A stretch of DNA of 64,000 nucleotides, taken from Owenia fusiformis (taxonomy: Eukaryota > Annelida > Polychaeta > Sabellida > Oweniidae). Below are positions 42,546-54,764 of this stretch, piece after piece (positions within the stretch are counted from its first letter, which is position 1; every line of letters begins with the position of its first letter). The DNA is taken from NCBI GenBank assembly GCA_903813345.2, contig CAIIXF020000010.1, forward strand, positions 11,969,181 to 12,033,180, read 5' to 3'. The position numbers were made by a program, and so were the translations under genes. The notes under the pieces were generated by a model. The model had not been told where the DNA came from. It was given only the letters and a program-made list of their open reading frames with translations, and did not search any database.

Positions 42546-43575
42546 TTTAATGTAACCTTCATTTGATTACATGTGTCTAAAATTTGGCATTTTTAGCATT
42601 CTGCATTTAGCAGTAGCATATAATTTTCCCCAATTATAATTCTTTGATGATAGATTCATATATGTTTTTTATTGAATCTGTCTTCTTTGATTTAAGTTAA
42701 AGAAAATGTATGTAAGACAGCGAATGTTTTTATTAGAGGTCTAAGATCTGCCCTCCAACATTTTATAAGAAAACCAACACAAATGTTGTTATTGCAAGTT
42801 AATATTCATAAACTTTTCAAAAGTTTAGCACATTTATTGGCATACTAAAATCAAAAAATGACACATAAATGGGCAAAATGACCTATTTTTCACTTTCAGC
42901 ACTAATTGTTTATATTTTTAGTTGAATGGTGATTAGTTGACATATTTTAGATCATATATATATTCAATTATGTGTCTTGTCATCTTCAAAGCATGGAAAA
43001 TGTGTTTTAAACACAAATATACATATTAGAGATAAAATTACTGCACTACCATATTTTTAAAAGATTACTCAAAAATAGAATAGTGCGAAATAATTTTGTA
43101 ATTTCACAGTTTACTCTCATATGAATCAAAGGATATGTCTATATATAAACATGATTGTTCACAACTCTCGAACTTAATCCAGCAACAGCCTGATTTTTCA
43201 AATCTCCTTGGTTCTATGTTATAGCTGCATTTAAGTCATTTTAAAGGTCTAAGATGCTCATGACACCACAAGCTATATATTCAGATATGTAAGATCTCTA
43301 AATAATTTTTATAGTTCTGAGAAACTCATCCTAAAATATTGTCCAACGATGTGCACTATGTTGTTTATTGCCACATGGACAAGTAGCAACACACCCTTAA
43401 CTAGAAACTTTGTATTTGCAATTCGCTGCCTTTTGTCATTTTACATTTGCGAATTGCCAAGGACATAGGTTTGTTTGTGAGTACTGGTACAAGACACCCA
43501 TCTTTGATATATAGGTATTGCACTTTGAGATTCATATAGTAAATTAGAATGCTACCTTGAAGGACATAAGAAACT

Positions 43576-43758
43576 TTAAAAGCTCTTTTTAACTCTCATC
43601 CTTCTTTGCAAGCAACATTCTGTATCATCAGACTGAATACAAATTCTCTCAACATTGAATTCCTTTGTCTTGTCTGCAGCACTGTAATAGACATGGGCCA
43701 TAAGGAGAGTGTCAACTTCTTCATAATCAGTATTTGATAGATTGTTTATAAGTTGCAA
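43576..43758 (-). pseudogene. Possible remnant of an EEADT...DDTD-type protein in the element centre
   Basis: A 60-codon frame with DYEEVDTLLMAHVYYSA and, 13 residues on, ICIQSDDTECCL. From memory this spacing resembles proteins common in cnidarian and mollusc genomes with EEADT(L/R)...SxDTDV; here A is V and the final D is E. No start context and stops nearby, so at best a decayed fragment. Confidence 0.4.
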
Positions 43759-44374
43759 CTATCAGTTTTGCAAAGTTCAATAGCAGCTCTGCCATAAGTG
43801 AAATTCATCCCATTTTAGAGATACAGTAACATTGCTTCACAAACCAAAGACGAGCTTACCATTTTGCAATTGTTTCCAAAATCATCTTGTTGGCTGTTCT
43901 TCATTTCACAATGTTTGCATTTACCAAAATATCCCCAAGCCCAATATCCATCATGAACTTTCACCCTTAGGTGTAATATGGAAATCACCAAGCCTTTGAC
44001 AACATTGCAATTGATAATGAGGGAATTCAACCAATATGGCTTGATCACTAGTTATAATTATCACAGTACTATACCCCATTATTTTTAAATATATTCCAAG
44101 TGTTGTACTATACATTGCATAGATTCATGAGCAGTTTGCAACGTATTATTACCAGAAAGCCCAATGGCCAAAGATAGAGAATACCCGCCACATTGATACA
44201 GCTCAACTTTAAATGTCTAATTTTTAGACTTGTATACTCATGAAGTTCCTGACACATCTGAAAAATATCAAATAATACATAGTTTTGATCTAGAATATCG
44301 ACAACTTTGTTAAAGTCTATACTTTGAAATTGTTTGGTTTTTATATTTCTGGTTATTTTTTCAAAATAAATGGG

Positions 44375-46200
44375 GTAGGGGAGATATGTAAGCTCTAATA
44401 TAATGACAGGCTTTCCAATATACATTTTTAAATACCTTAAATCAAAGTAGGCAGGCAAAAGAACAGATTTGATCAAGAATCCATCAACCAATCAGCATAA
44501 AACTCAAGATATAAGGAACTATATGTTATTGCTAAAGTGGAAATGATGAAAAATTGATGAGAAATGCCAAATTTTGTTCTTAAATGTCTAATTTCTCGAC
44601 ACTAGTATACTACCCTGCGTGCAGAGTCTAGTTAAACTACACTCTGCCTAGTAGATACCATATTACAGTTTAGTAGCCCCGCCCCCACGACAGGTACCGG
44701 TGACAGTTTGGGTAATAAATCACTTTTGACCTACGCGCTGACCTTTCTTCCACCAATCAGCGAGCTTGAAGAAACTTATACGCCAAATGCGTTCTAATTA
44801 AATATGTGCATGTCATTGGTCAATTCCGGGCTCAACGATGACGTCAGAAAGAATGACCATATATAGAACGTTGGTCAAATTTGGCCGACGAACACTGATT
44901 GGCGCGGTGAGTTCACAGGTTTATTTTAGTTTGAAAGAGTGAAGACGAAGCTCTCTTTCAAGAAGTGAAGTCAAACGAATGCAAAGGGTACTAGTATACT
45001 AATGAAGGTCCTGAAACATTAATTATAGCAATCAATAACACATAAAGAATAGCTACATCTTTGTTTATACTGGTAGTTTGAAGTTATTTTTTATATTTTC
45101 CAGTCATCTTCCCTAATAAATGGGGTAGGGGAGATTTGAAAGCTCTAATATGAACATTGTTTGTCCACTATACATTTTCAGTACCTTAAATGGAATAAGA
45201 CATGTACAAGAACAGATTTAATCAAAAATGCACCAACCAGTCAGCATAAAACTCAAGATATGAGGATCTATATGTTACTGCTGAAAGCAGCATTGATTAA
45301 AAAATGCCAAGTTTTGTCCTTAAATGTCTCATTTCTAGCCACTTGAATACCAATAAAAGTTCTGAAAAATCTTAAAAACATTAAATAACACATCATATTG
45401 ATATAGAATAGCTACAACTTTATGAAAGTCTATAATTTTAAGTTATTTTATTTTTTCATATTTCTCCTTTATTTTCCATAATTGATGGGGTAGGGGAGAT
45501 CTGAAAGCTCTAATATGAACATTGTTTGTCTACTATACATTTTCTATACCTTAAATGGAAGAAGACATGCACAAGAACAGATTTGATCGAAAATGCAACA
45601 ATCAGACAGCATAAAACTCAAGATATGAGGAACTATATATTACTGCTGAAAACGAAAATGATAAAAAAAATGCCAATTTTTGTCCTTAAATGTCTCATTT
45701 CTAGCCATTTGAATACCAATTAAAGTTCTGAAAAATCTTAAAAACATTAAATAACATATAATATTGACATAGAATAGCTACAACTTTGTTAAAGTTTATA
45801 ATTTCAAGTTATTTTATTTTTTCATATTTTTCGGTAATTTTCCATAATAAATGGGGTAGGGGAAATCTGAAAGCTCTCATACGAACATTGGTTGTCCACT
45901 ATACATTTTCTATACCTTAAATGGAAGAACACATGTACAAGCACAGATTTAATCAAAAATGCACCAACCAGTCAGCATTAAACTCGAGATATAAGGAACT
46001 ATATGTTAATGCTGAAAGGGAAAATGATTAAAAATGCCAAATTTTGTCCTTAAATGTCACATTTCTAGACTTAAGTATACTAATGAAGGTCTTGAAACAT
46101 CTGAGAAACCTTACATAACACAAAATATTGATATAGAATAGCTACAACTTTGTTTGAGTTGAACATTTTGATTTCTTGTAGTTTCCATTTTTAGCCAATT
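44375..46200. repeat. Right arm: about 367-bp tandem units, inverted
   Basis: The block GGGGTAGGGGAGAT recurs at about 44373, 45122, 45483 and 45849, i.e. spacing about 365 bp after subtracting the MITE in the first interval. It is a mirror image of the left arm. Confidence 0.8.
44611..44990 (+). mobile_element. Mutator-like MITE, copy 1 (9-bp TSD)
   Basis: Starts TACCCTGCGTGCAGAGTCTA, ends GCAAAGGGTA, and is flanked by exact 9-bp repeats CTAGTATAC (44602-44610, 44991-44999). It is 380 bp and carries a conserved TGACGTCA inside (near 44840). It sits in the right arm of the fold-back element. Confidence 0.85.
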
Positions 46201-46220
46201 TTTTCTAAAAAAATCAAGGT

Positions 46221-46448
46221 ATGTCTTCTTCGGACCAGTATTTAGATATGTTCGCAAGAGTTATATGCTTCGCAGGCGAAATCCTTTATGCAGGACACCC
46301 TAATAGAATAAAAAATACACAGAAATTCCATCCAGCTCATAAAGTCATTTTTTCCTTAACGGAGCCTCTTAGAAAATTTTCCACCCCGAGTATATTCCCG
46401 TATGGTAGAAAAAATTATCAGAAACGATTGATCTCCCATGCCCATTAA
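46221..46448 (+). CDS. Small ORF at the outer end of the fold-back element, right copy
   Basis: 75 codons with the same first 20 or so residues as the left copy (MSSSDQYLDMFARVICFAG). In the first 21 codons all three differences between copies are synonymous; later differences mostly change residues. Function unknown and coding status uncertain. Confidence 0.3.
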   Translation: MSSSDQYLDMFARVICFAGEILYAGHPNRIKNTQKFHPAHKVIFSLTEPLRKFSTPSIFPYGRKNYQKRLISHAH

Positions 46449-46599
46449 TCTTAATATAACAGATATTTTTTTCATTGTTTAGATTCATAGCTTGGTGAAA
46501 ACGATGATTGAAAAGTGAGAAAATATTCCTGAAGAAAAGGTCATGTGATCAGTTGACTTATTTGGACCAAAATTGGTTAAAATATACCATTTTTTTCAT

Positions 46600-46692
46600 G
46601 ATTTTCTTTCATTTTCAAGTGGGTGCAAATGGATTTTCAGGTAGGTGCAAACTGCACACACTTGCTTTAATGCTGGGGAAATCACAGAAATG
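46600..46692 (+). repeat. Dispersed repeat (AAGTGGGTGCAAAT family), copy b
   Basis: Contains TTTCAAGTGGGTGCAAATGG, ATTTTCAGGTAGGTGCAAAC and a final GGGGAAATCACAG; same order as copies a and c. Confidence 0.65.
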
Positions 46693-48646
46693 AATTCACA
46701 TTCATTCATAAAAAGTAAACGAACTATATTATCATGTTATAGACACATGGAGGTAAACATTGTTTGCTATTCACTGTTGAATGGCCTATTTGTTGACAAA
46801 TGCTCCAAAGTACAAGGCTATGGAGTTGGACATACATTCTGTGAATACAGTGCTTTACTTGATAAGAGAGAAAGATAAGTTCACTGTGTGGCCCTACAGA
46901 GTAATTGTTTAAGAGGATTTATTTGAAAATGGACCAGATGACCCCAGGGTTTTTCTTAACTCTAAAGTGGCAAAAAGACATACTCAGTTGAAATCCATAT
47001 AATACTAAGATAGATAAAGGGTTCCAATGCAGAGATGCAGGAATGACAGAAAGGCACCTTAAAACAGACATTTGTTTTATATGGCCTCAAAGAATACATA
47101 TTTCACAAGTGATTTACAACTGAATCTTGACATATTATTAACTTACAAATGACAACCATGACTTCATTCCTATTTACTTATATTGTAGTGATTTTCAAAA
47201 ATGTTGATATCTAAAATATTTCATTTGAATATAATATGTAACTGTTAACTTCTAAATAGTGTTGACTTGTTCGATTGTTGACTTGTTTGATTTATTTCCT
47301 GTTGACGTAGATCCTGTTAAATGGAGTCTCCACCCATTTTCAATTTACCTTTCATTGATGTTTTAAGTGACCTGTAACCTTTAATCTTGAACTTATCATC
47401 TGATAAAAATTATTATTGTCTTTTTGAATGGGAAAAATCAGCACTAAAAGTCAATATGAAATATGCAGGAATTCAGACAGTTGGTCTTTGATTTGTTTAT
47501 TTATGGCCTCTATGTAGAGAGTTGTCAAATATATTATGGCTAACATTGGCTTCTTATATTACCACCATCTTTCAATCAATGTATAACAAGAACTAAACTA
47601 TTTATAGTGTAGCCCCACCCTTCGCAGACTAAGCCAAAAAACACTTGATGTATAACATGGCTACTCGGTATGGAGCCAATACTCATTTTTGAATTGGTGT
47701 TTTTATGGTTGTTTGAGTTGTGATAATTTTGAAACTAAACCTTCAATTGTATCTAATATCCCAGCTGGTATCATTCTGTGAACAGTGAACCCAAAAACAA
47801 ATAGCTACACATAGCTAACACAATACTATAAGATGAAGCCCTCTTTTAGAGGTTGGCAGACAACTACATGTATTTATAAAGTTTGACTGGATGCTTAAGT
47901 ATAGATTCTGGGTAATGATAACCTCAGAAATTCAAGATTCATGTGCAATTGTTGGTTTATATCCCATGTTCAGGGAACCTGACTCATAATTTATCTTGCC
48001 TCAGAATAAGTTAATTGATGGTTGTAAAAAGATATGTTTTCCTAAGGCTCTTATCTTCTACTATCTCTCATAATTTCTCAAAGTGGAGGAGTGCCTAAAT
48101 CTACAATTTTGGCTGCTTTAGGTTGTCTGCACTTAAATGTAGTTTGATGAAAGGGGGTGATTTACTCCAAAACACACTTGGTGTTAGGTCTAGATCCCAG
48201 CTCCTATGCAGCGCATGTATAGGACTCTGTTTCTTGTTGGCTTAATGTCACATCCACCTAGACCCAAACATTCTATGACTTAAATCATTTATACTGTTAG
48301 TTAGATGACCTGAAGTTTGGTATGTTGTCTGATGACTGTTCTATGTTCCCTTCACTGGTTTCTGTATTTCACCAACATTGCTATTTTGAGCACTGTTATA
48401 CTGTAGAACTAGAGTATTTAGATAACCACTTGTGCCAGCTACATGATGAAGACTCTCTGACATATATGGAACAAACCCTAATATAATTTAAAATAATTTA
48501 GAAGATTTAGTCCAAGCAAGTGACTAGAAAATAAAGTACAATAAAGAATTGTTTTCGTTTAGAAATGTTACAGTATAAATCAGTAGAGTTCTGTATAATT
48601 TTGTCTTTCTGGTATATACAGCATTACAAAGGAGACATACTATAAG

Positions 48647-48782
48647 TTATTGAATGATTTGAAGTGCAATACAGGATATATTCTGTTCGAGAAATTTTGT
48701 ATTGGAACGAGACGAAGTCGAGTGCCAATACAGAATATCGAGACAGAATATATCCTGTATTGCACTTCAAATCATTCAATAA
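48647..48782. repeat. Perfect 40-bp inverted repeat (hairpin)
   Basis: 48647-48686 and 48743-48782 are exact inverted copies (including GAAGTGCAATACAGGATATA) around a 56-base loop that itself holds GAACGAGACGAAGTCGAG. A second hairpin with TCTGTATTGCTACTGAG arms follows at about 48802-48893. Confidence 0.8.
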
Positions 48783-49674
48783 CGTTTTTATCGTGTGATC
48801 CTCTGTATTGCTACTGAGATTTCCCCTCCGTACCAATATTTTCTGTATTGCGACGGAGATGATCAACGGGGAAAACCTCAGTAGCAATACAGATTGGTAC
48901 AGCACAAAAACTGACCAATCAGAAGGCTTAATTTTACAGATCATACGATAATAGTACATATTGAGAAGTGATTAGGCTTGATTATATCAGTAAGACATTT
49001 GTGGGTTATGTAGTTAAGAAATAATAGATAATTTATCCACATTGTCCATGCTATTGTGATACTGTGTCAATTAGTCTATTTATCTGTTTGAGATGAACAA
49101 TACCGTGACTGCTAGTAAGCCCTGTGACATATAGGATGTTAAAGATATTCTATTGCTGCATTTGTAACTATGGTATTTAAGCTATTATAATTGTTACACT
49201 TGTAACTAGTGGTGTAACGAGGGACTCGGGTAATCGACTCGACTAGAACTCGAATGAGCCTAGAAAAATGATCAATCAATTGAAAATTTGAAAATCGTGA
49301 TCCTGAAAATTTCTGAGAAAAATCATGATTTACCCTTCATACTCACGATTTAAGCAAGGATTGTAGCTGCCTATTACGTTTTTTTCTAATAAATTACATA
49401 CTTCTGACTATATTCTGCAGATTGTTTTGTTGATTTAATGGTTTTTTTAAGTTTAATAATAGTTTATTTCTGTGTCACAGGTTTACTAAAATATTACAAG
49501 TAAAATACATGTATTAAAAAACCCAACAGCCGACATCGGCTTACGAGACACCATATAAATATACAAAGATAGTCAATAGAAAAATATAGCATCGGTATGT
49601 CGAATAATATCACAGAGGATGTAGATTAAGTTTGCAGAGTGTGAACAATTCACAGACAAAATGACTAGAGTTAA

Positions 49675-51056
49675 CCTTTAGCATGCTACCGGCGAGCGTA
49701 GTCGCCCGTGCTTAACAATCCCCGGCAACTGCCGGCGACTCCAGTCGAATTTAAACTTTCAAAAACTTAACTTTTTCCCGCCGGTCTTATGATCCAATCA
49801 GATTGCCCGATTTATTTAGTCCTTACGTGGGGACTTCCTGTTGACCTAGAAATGGCGATGTTTCGAAAAATATTTCTCAATTCAACGATTTAAACAGTGT
49901 TTAAGTCGTTTTTAGTGAACAAATCGTACAAAATGGCGGCCAAATACGATCACAACGAACATGTGGAGGAAATGGATCGCGATTTCGAGCTCTTTAGGCT
50001 CTTGGAAGCCGATAATGGTCATTGTAAATAAAAACTAGAATATTTTCTGAACTGAAAAATGAACATTCGATCGCTGCAAATTCAGTTTTGGATTCTGACC
50101 AGACGTTGAATCTCCAAAGGGGCGAAGCGGCGGATTCCGGAGGAGTATTCATGGTATATTTATGCCCAGTCCTGTTTATTTATGTAAAAAAATCATGAGA
50201 ACATTTTTTTCATGAGCCAGGCCAATGTATCTTCTCTTTGTGAAAATTTTATCGAGATTCATTCAGTAGTTATTGAGATATTAATTATTTAGTCCAGGCA
50301 TATCATTTTTTGCACTCTTTGAAAAATAAGTCAGTCGCGTGGGATATATTTGCTGAATTAACCTTTACCATGCTGCCTTATTTCAGCAAATATATCCCAC
50401 GCAACTGGCTTATTTTTCAAAGAGTGCAAAAAATGATATGCCTGGACTAAATAATTAATATCTCAATAACTACTGAATGAATCTGGATAAAATTTTCACA
50501 AAGGGAAGATACAGTGGCCTGGCTCATGAAAAAAAATGTTCTCATGAATTTTTTCGTACATTAACACGACTGGGCATAAATATACCATGAATACTCCTCC
50601 GGAATCCGCCGCTCCGCCCCTTCGTCTGGTCAGAATCCAAATCTGAATTTGCAGCGATCGAATGTTCAATTTTTCAATTCAGAAAATATTCTAGTTTCTA
50701 TTTTCGATGACCGTTATCAGCTTCCAAGAGCCTAAAGAGCTCGAAATTGTAATCCATTTCCTCCACATTTTCGTTGTGATCGTATTTGTCCACCATTTTG
50801 TACGATTCATTCACTAAAAACGACTTAAACACTGTTTAAATTGTTGAATTGAGAATTATTTTTCGAAATATCGCCATTTCTAGGTCAACAGGAAGTCATG
50901 TTAGGCACTGAATAAATCGGGCAATCTAATTGGACAATACGAATGGCGCGAAAAAGTAAAGTTTTTAAAAGTTTGAAATCGGGCGTACGGGTCCGCCGGC
51001 AGTTGTGAGAGGCATTTTAGACTCGGCGGAAGCGTCCGCCGGCAGCACGCTAAAGG
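49675..51056. mobile_element. 1.4-kb palindromic element flanked by TTAA (piggyBac-like ends)
   Basis: Ends CCTTTAGC(A/G)TGCT(A/G)CCGGCG abut TTAA at 49671-49674 and 51057-51060. The two arms (to about 50345 and from about 50380) are inverted copies, with blocks such as TGCACTCTTTGAAAAATAAG and ACCATGAATACTCC. The centre (50358-50382) contains another TTAACCTTTACCATGCTG. TTAA with CC-starting ends fits piggyBac; no transposase. Confidence 0.8.
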
Positions 51057-51170
51057 TTAAGTTAGCATGCAGAAGGTTAAATAACATACAATATAAACAT
51101 GTGATTTCAAAATGCAATAAATGAGAATACAGTTATTATGACTGGTTGATAATATTGCACATATTTAATA

Positions 51171-52290
51171 TCACAAACGTTCCAGGTTAAATAAACGTTT
51201 TGAGAACATTTTGTAAAGAGTAGCAGCAAGGCAGCTTTGAATGTTCTTTGCATGTAGTAATGTGATCATAATTAAGGTTGGATTGGCACTTGAAGTATTT
51301 AAATAAGGTACTTTAACTTTGGCTTCCTGATACAACATGTCTCTTAATTCTGTATAATGTGAACATTTAACAAGAAAATGTAATTCATCTTCAACTTCAT
51401 TTGAGTCACACAGTTTACACTTCCTTTCCAATAAAGGTGTGTTATTATACCTTTGTGTCTCAACATTAAGTTGAAGGGACCCAGTTCTAAAGCTAGCTAG
51501 AATTTTCCTATGATGTCTTGGCATGTAAATGTTATTATAATGTTCAGTTACTACTCCGTACTTGAACTGTCTATATGTCCTCAGTTTATTACCATTGACT
51601 AGGTTATGTTGATCATTCCAAATATTTGTAAGAAATGGATCAGTTTGTTGAAAATAATCACTAATTTTTTCATGAAGGGTTTACATGGGGTTTGTGTCCC
51701 TAAATGTTGTTCAAGGCCTGCTAGTTGTATTATGTGCTGTGTTCTGGAATCCCAGCTTGAGCGTCTTTTTAGAGACCATTTGTAGATCTTATGGTTCAAT
51801 CTGTTGGGGTTCATGTTTCTGAGTCTAATAAGGTGGCGTACACATTCAATTTTCTGTTTATCCTTTGCTTGTGTCCAGCCTAAATCCCCTCTTACTGCTT
51901 CATTGCTGGTCTTTGCTCCAACACCCAGGAAAAATTTTCCAGCTCTATTTTGCACTTTGTTAATACAGCTATGTTCTGACAGCCCAACGATTGAGCATCC
52001 ATAGTTAATAATAGGCTGAACCATGGTGTCATACAATTTGTTATACACTGAGAGATCCATGCCACCTAACTGTTTGTACTTAGAGATTATAACTCCAAGG
52101 GCACGATTTGCTGACTTGGCTATTTCTTTTGCAGTTTTATTGTAATTGATATGTTCATCTAACCATATACCAAGGTATTTATAGGTGTTGGCATATGATA
52201 ATTCCATGTTGCCACAGTTGAATTGATGATTACTACGGGGTTTTGAAGGTGGGCGATAATGTACAATTTTGGACTTTCAGTTGGTCAGTT
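51171..52290 (-). pseudogene. Reverse transcriptase C-terminal part of the nested LINE
   Basis: In order: KSKIVHYRPPSKPR and YKYLGIWLDEHINY (end of the palm/thumb), YDTMVQPIINYGC, KVQNRAGKFFLGVG, a helical stretch, and a terminal zinc-knuckle-like CKLCDSNEVEDELHFLVKC. One frameshift near 51675 separates the two frames (51599-52207 and 51171-51600). The catalytic core is missing. The clade is not determined; it is a different family from the other three LINEs here. Confidence 0.85.
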
Positions 52291-54377
52291 GATGACAATA
52301 AAGTATGAGAATCGTATATTTTATGTTTGTTTATATCTGGTATATTGCATGCGCATATGTATTTTGACGGAAGTGGGAATTTCAAAGTCGAAAAAATCCA
52401 TAAAAGGCTTAGGGTACCTTAGTTAAACCATAACTTTACTAATACTAATTCAATTGACTTGAAATTTTTATTGGTCAAAGTCAGATATATGTACCTTATG
52501 TTGTGAAAGTTCCATGAAGAAAAAGCAAACAGAACGAAAGTTATAGCAAAATTAGCAATACTTATTGAACGCCCTGTATCATTGCTAATATACGGTAAAT
52601 GTGCGTCTAAAACATCCAAAACGGAACTCAATCCGTTCAGAACTATATCATTGAGTGGTCATTAAACCAAAAGTAAAGTCGATGTAAGTAGTGACAAATG
52701 CCTTGATTTTCCAGGTTCTAATTTTCTCAATTTTTAAAAAAAAATTTATCATTGTCATATTTATCATTCTACTCGAGTAGAGATTTTGGTGGCGAGTCCC
52801 ACCACTACTTGTAACAATGGTATCTGTATTGCTATATGCATTGTATCCATGGGATTTAGGCTATTGTTGCACTTGTAACCATGGTATTGAGGCTTTTGTA
52901 TTACATGTAATGTATCCATGGTATTTAGGATGTACAGTATTTGTTGCACTTGTTGCTAAGGATTGCATAATATCACATTTCACTTTCAGAGTAAGTAAAA
53001 GCTGATTAATTCCTAAGTAATTCTCACAACCTGTGTCTGCTTAATTATATGTAGTTGTAAAGTAACACAGGTGCTCTGCAGCAATTAAACTCTTCCTCTA
53101 ATCAGGCTATAATTTTCTCAAAATGACAAAAAAGATTATTTAAAACTTTTCCTGATGTTGCATTAAGCAAAATACATTTAAAATGGTCATATACAATGTA
53201 CCTTTATTTGCTAGGGTTTACTCTACAACAAAATCTGTTTGTATTTTATATATCATCTTGAGATCAAGAGAATGGGTTTGTCCTAACGATGCTGATAATT
53301 GCTTGATAAAACCACATCTTTATTTTTTGGGGGGGGGGGTCTATCATGAGAAATAGACTATGAATCCTGTTTTTAGAACTGTATAATAGTATGTGTATCA
53401 AGGCTCATTATACATTGACTATTCACAAGATGCACATGGGAATGCTTACATGAAACCTTTTTCCATCTTACTCTGTTTCAATCAACAAAAACAGAACCTT
53501 AATCCACAGCAATCCAAAGAAAAATACACAAAACTTGGAATGTGACAAAAAACTAAGTATTTAAAGTTCAAATTTTCTTCAGAAGTCTAAAAGATTTTGG
53601 CTTAGAGCCCTAAAATATGTTGTAAAAATGTTATAAGGCAAATCAAGAGCCTACATGCTGAATATAGATTGTCTAGAGTCAAAGTAGGTTAGTCTAAGCT
53701 ATATATCTCTCAGTTGTAATAGGGAGCAATGTACCCATAGTCACCTATGATCCTTTAACAGGTTTCAAGGCAGGATTTATGTAACTTGTACTCTGGAGGC
53801 TTACTATGTTAGTTCGGTCTGGATCAGATTAAAATACGGATTTATGTTTTGACTGTGACTTGTTAATTAGACTTTCAAATACTGACATGTTAATGTTATA
53901 AATGAACTTTCTATACTAATTTAGAGTTTATTTAGAGTTATAATTACATTACATTTATTTTTTAAAACTGCTCATCATGATATATCATAGAGTTCTACCA
54001 GTTTCTTTCAAGAAAGGCATGATGAGTATAAGAATGAGGATATGCAAGACGTTTTAATTTTCAGACAAACTTTGTAATCGTTGGGACGAAATGTTTGGCA
54101 GTATTTTAGAGGCTGGGAATATTGTAAAAGCAAAAATAAGGAAAGCATTAAATTCTCCAGTTGTTGCATTGAATGTAGAATGTTAGATTTGAACAATGAT
54201 TAAATGTGTGAATAACAGATACCAGACATATGAAATATTTTCCTGAAGATATTTGTCCGAATGTACCAAAAATCTGTAACACTACATTTTCTTCCTACAA
54301 GCATTAAAATACCACAAAAGATTCATTTGATGTCTTTATGATCTTGTCAGCATCAAACTATAGAATCATCTGTAGCA

Positions 54378-54764
54378 GTTAGGCGATAGTTGATAGGAAG
54401 TCAAAATTCATCTAGTGTATATAACAACATCCATCTACCTTTTGGATACGTTCACTCTTTCAGTTTACAATAAATCTCTGAACTCGCTGAGCCGAGTTCA
54501 TCCAATCAGAGTTCATCGTCTTCTTCCTGCCAGCTCGCTGATTGGTTGAGAAAAGGTCAGCGCAATAGATTTGAAATGATTTATGACCCAGATGGTCATG
54601 GTTACCAGTCGTGGGGGCAGGGCTGCTAAACTGTATTAAAGTCTATACTATGCAGAGGGTACTAGACTGCAGAGGGTACTAGAACTAGACTCTGCATAGT
54701 TAGACGATAGCGGATAGGAAGTCAGACCAGAAATCATCTAATGTACATAACAACATCCATCAGT
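54378..54764. repeat. 65-bp direct repeats around a decayed Mutator-like MITE
   Basis: 54378-54436 and 54698-54764 share GATAGGAAGTCA and ATAACAACATCCATC with about 85 percent identity. Between them, about 54450-54695 is a diverged inverted copy of the TACCCT family (CGTGGGGGCAGGGCTGCTAAA, GACTCTGCATAG). Confidence 0.55.

Larger units (their letters stand above)
40840..46410. mobile_element. Large fold-back element with tandem-array arms
   Basis: The outer ends (about 40840-41001 and 46221-46410) are inverted copies. Inside each arm are four to five units of about 367 bp (anchors AGCTTTCAGATCTCCCCTAC at left, inverted at right) that decay toward a unique centre, 42560-44090. The right arm has been interrupted by a 380-bp Mutator-like MITE (44611-44990). 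Outer borders are approximate and no target duplication was found. Fold-back elements of this architecture are known (FB, Galileo type), but this one is not assigned. Confidence 0.75.
49440..52290 (-). mobile_element. LINE fragment, 5' truncated, inside the hAT-like element
   Basis: The minus strand encodes the end of a reverse transcriptase from about 52290 to 51171, then a 3'UTR ending near 49442-49448 in a short A-run after AATAAA (minus strand). The 3'UTR is interrupted by 49675-51056. Target duplications were not resolved. Confidence 0.7.
49207..52807. mobile_element. hAT-like element, outermost layer of a three-level nest
   Basis: Exact 8-bp duplications CTTGTAAC at 49199-49206 and 52808-52815. 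The inverted ends TAGTGGTG continue with GGGACTCG-like sequence. A LINE (about 49440-52290) lies inside, and a TTAA palindrome lies inside that LINE. No hAT transposase is seen in the remaining hAT sequence. Confidence 0.75.

Noticed and set aside
41100-46200. CRISPR-like or satellite array
   Set aside because: Unit length is about 367 bp, imperfect, and mirrored; this is a eukaryotic fold-back element, and no short direct repeats with unique spacers occur.
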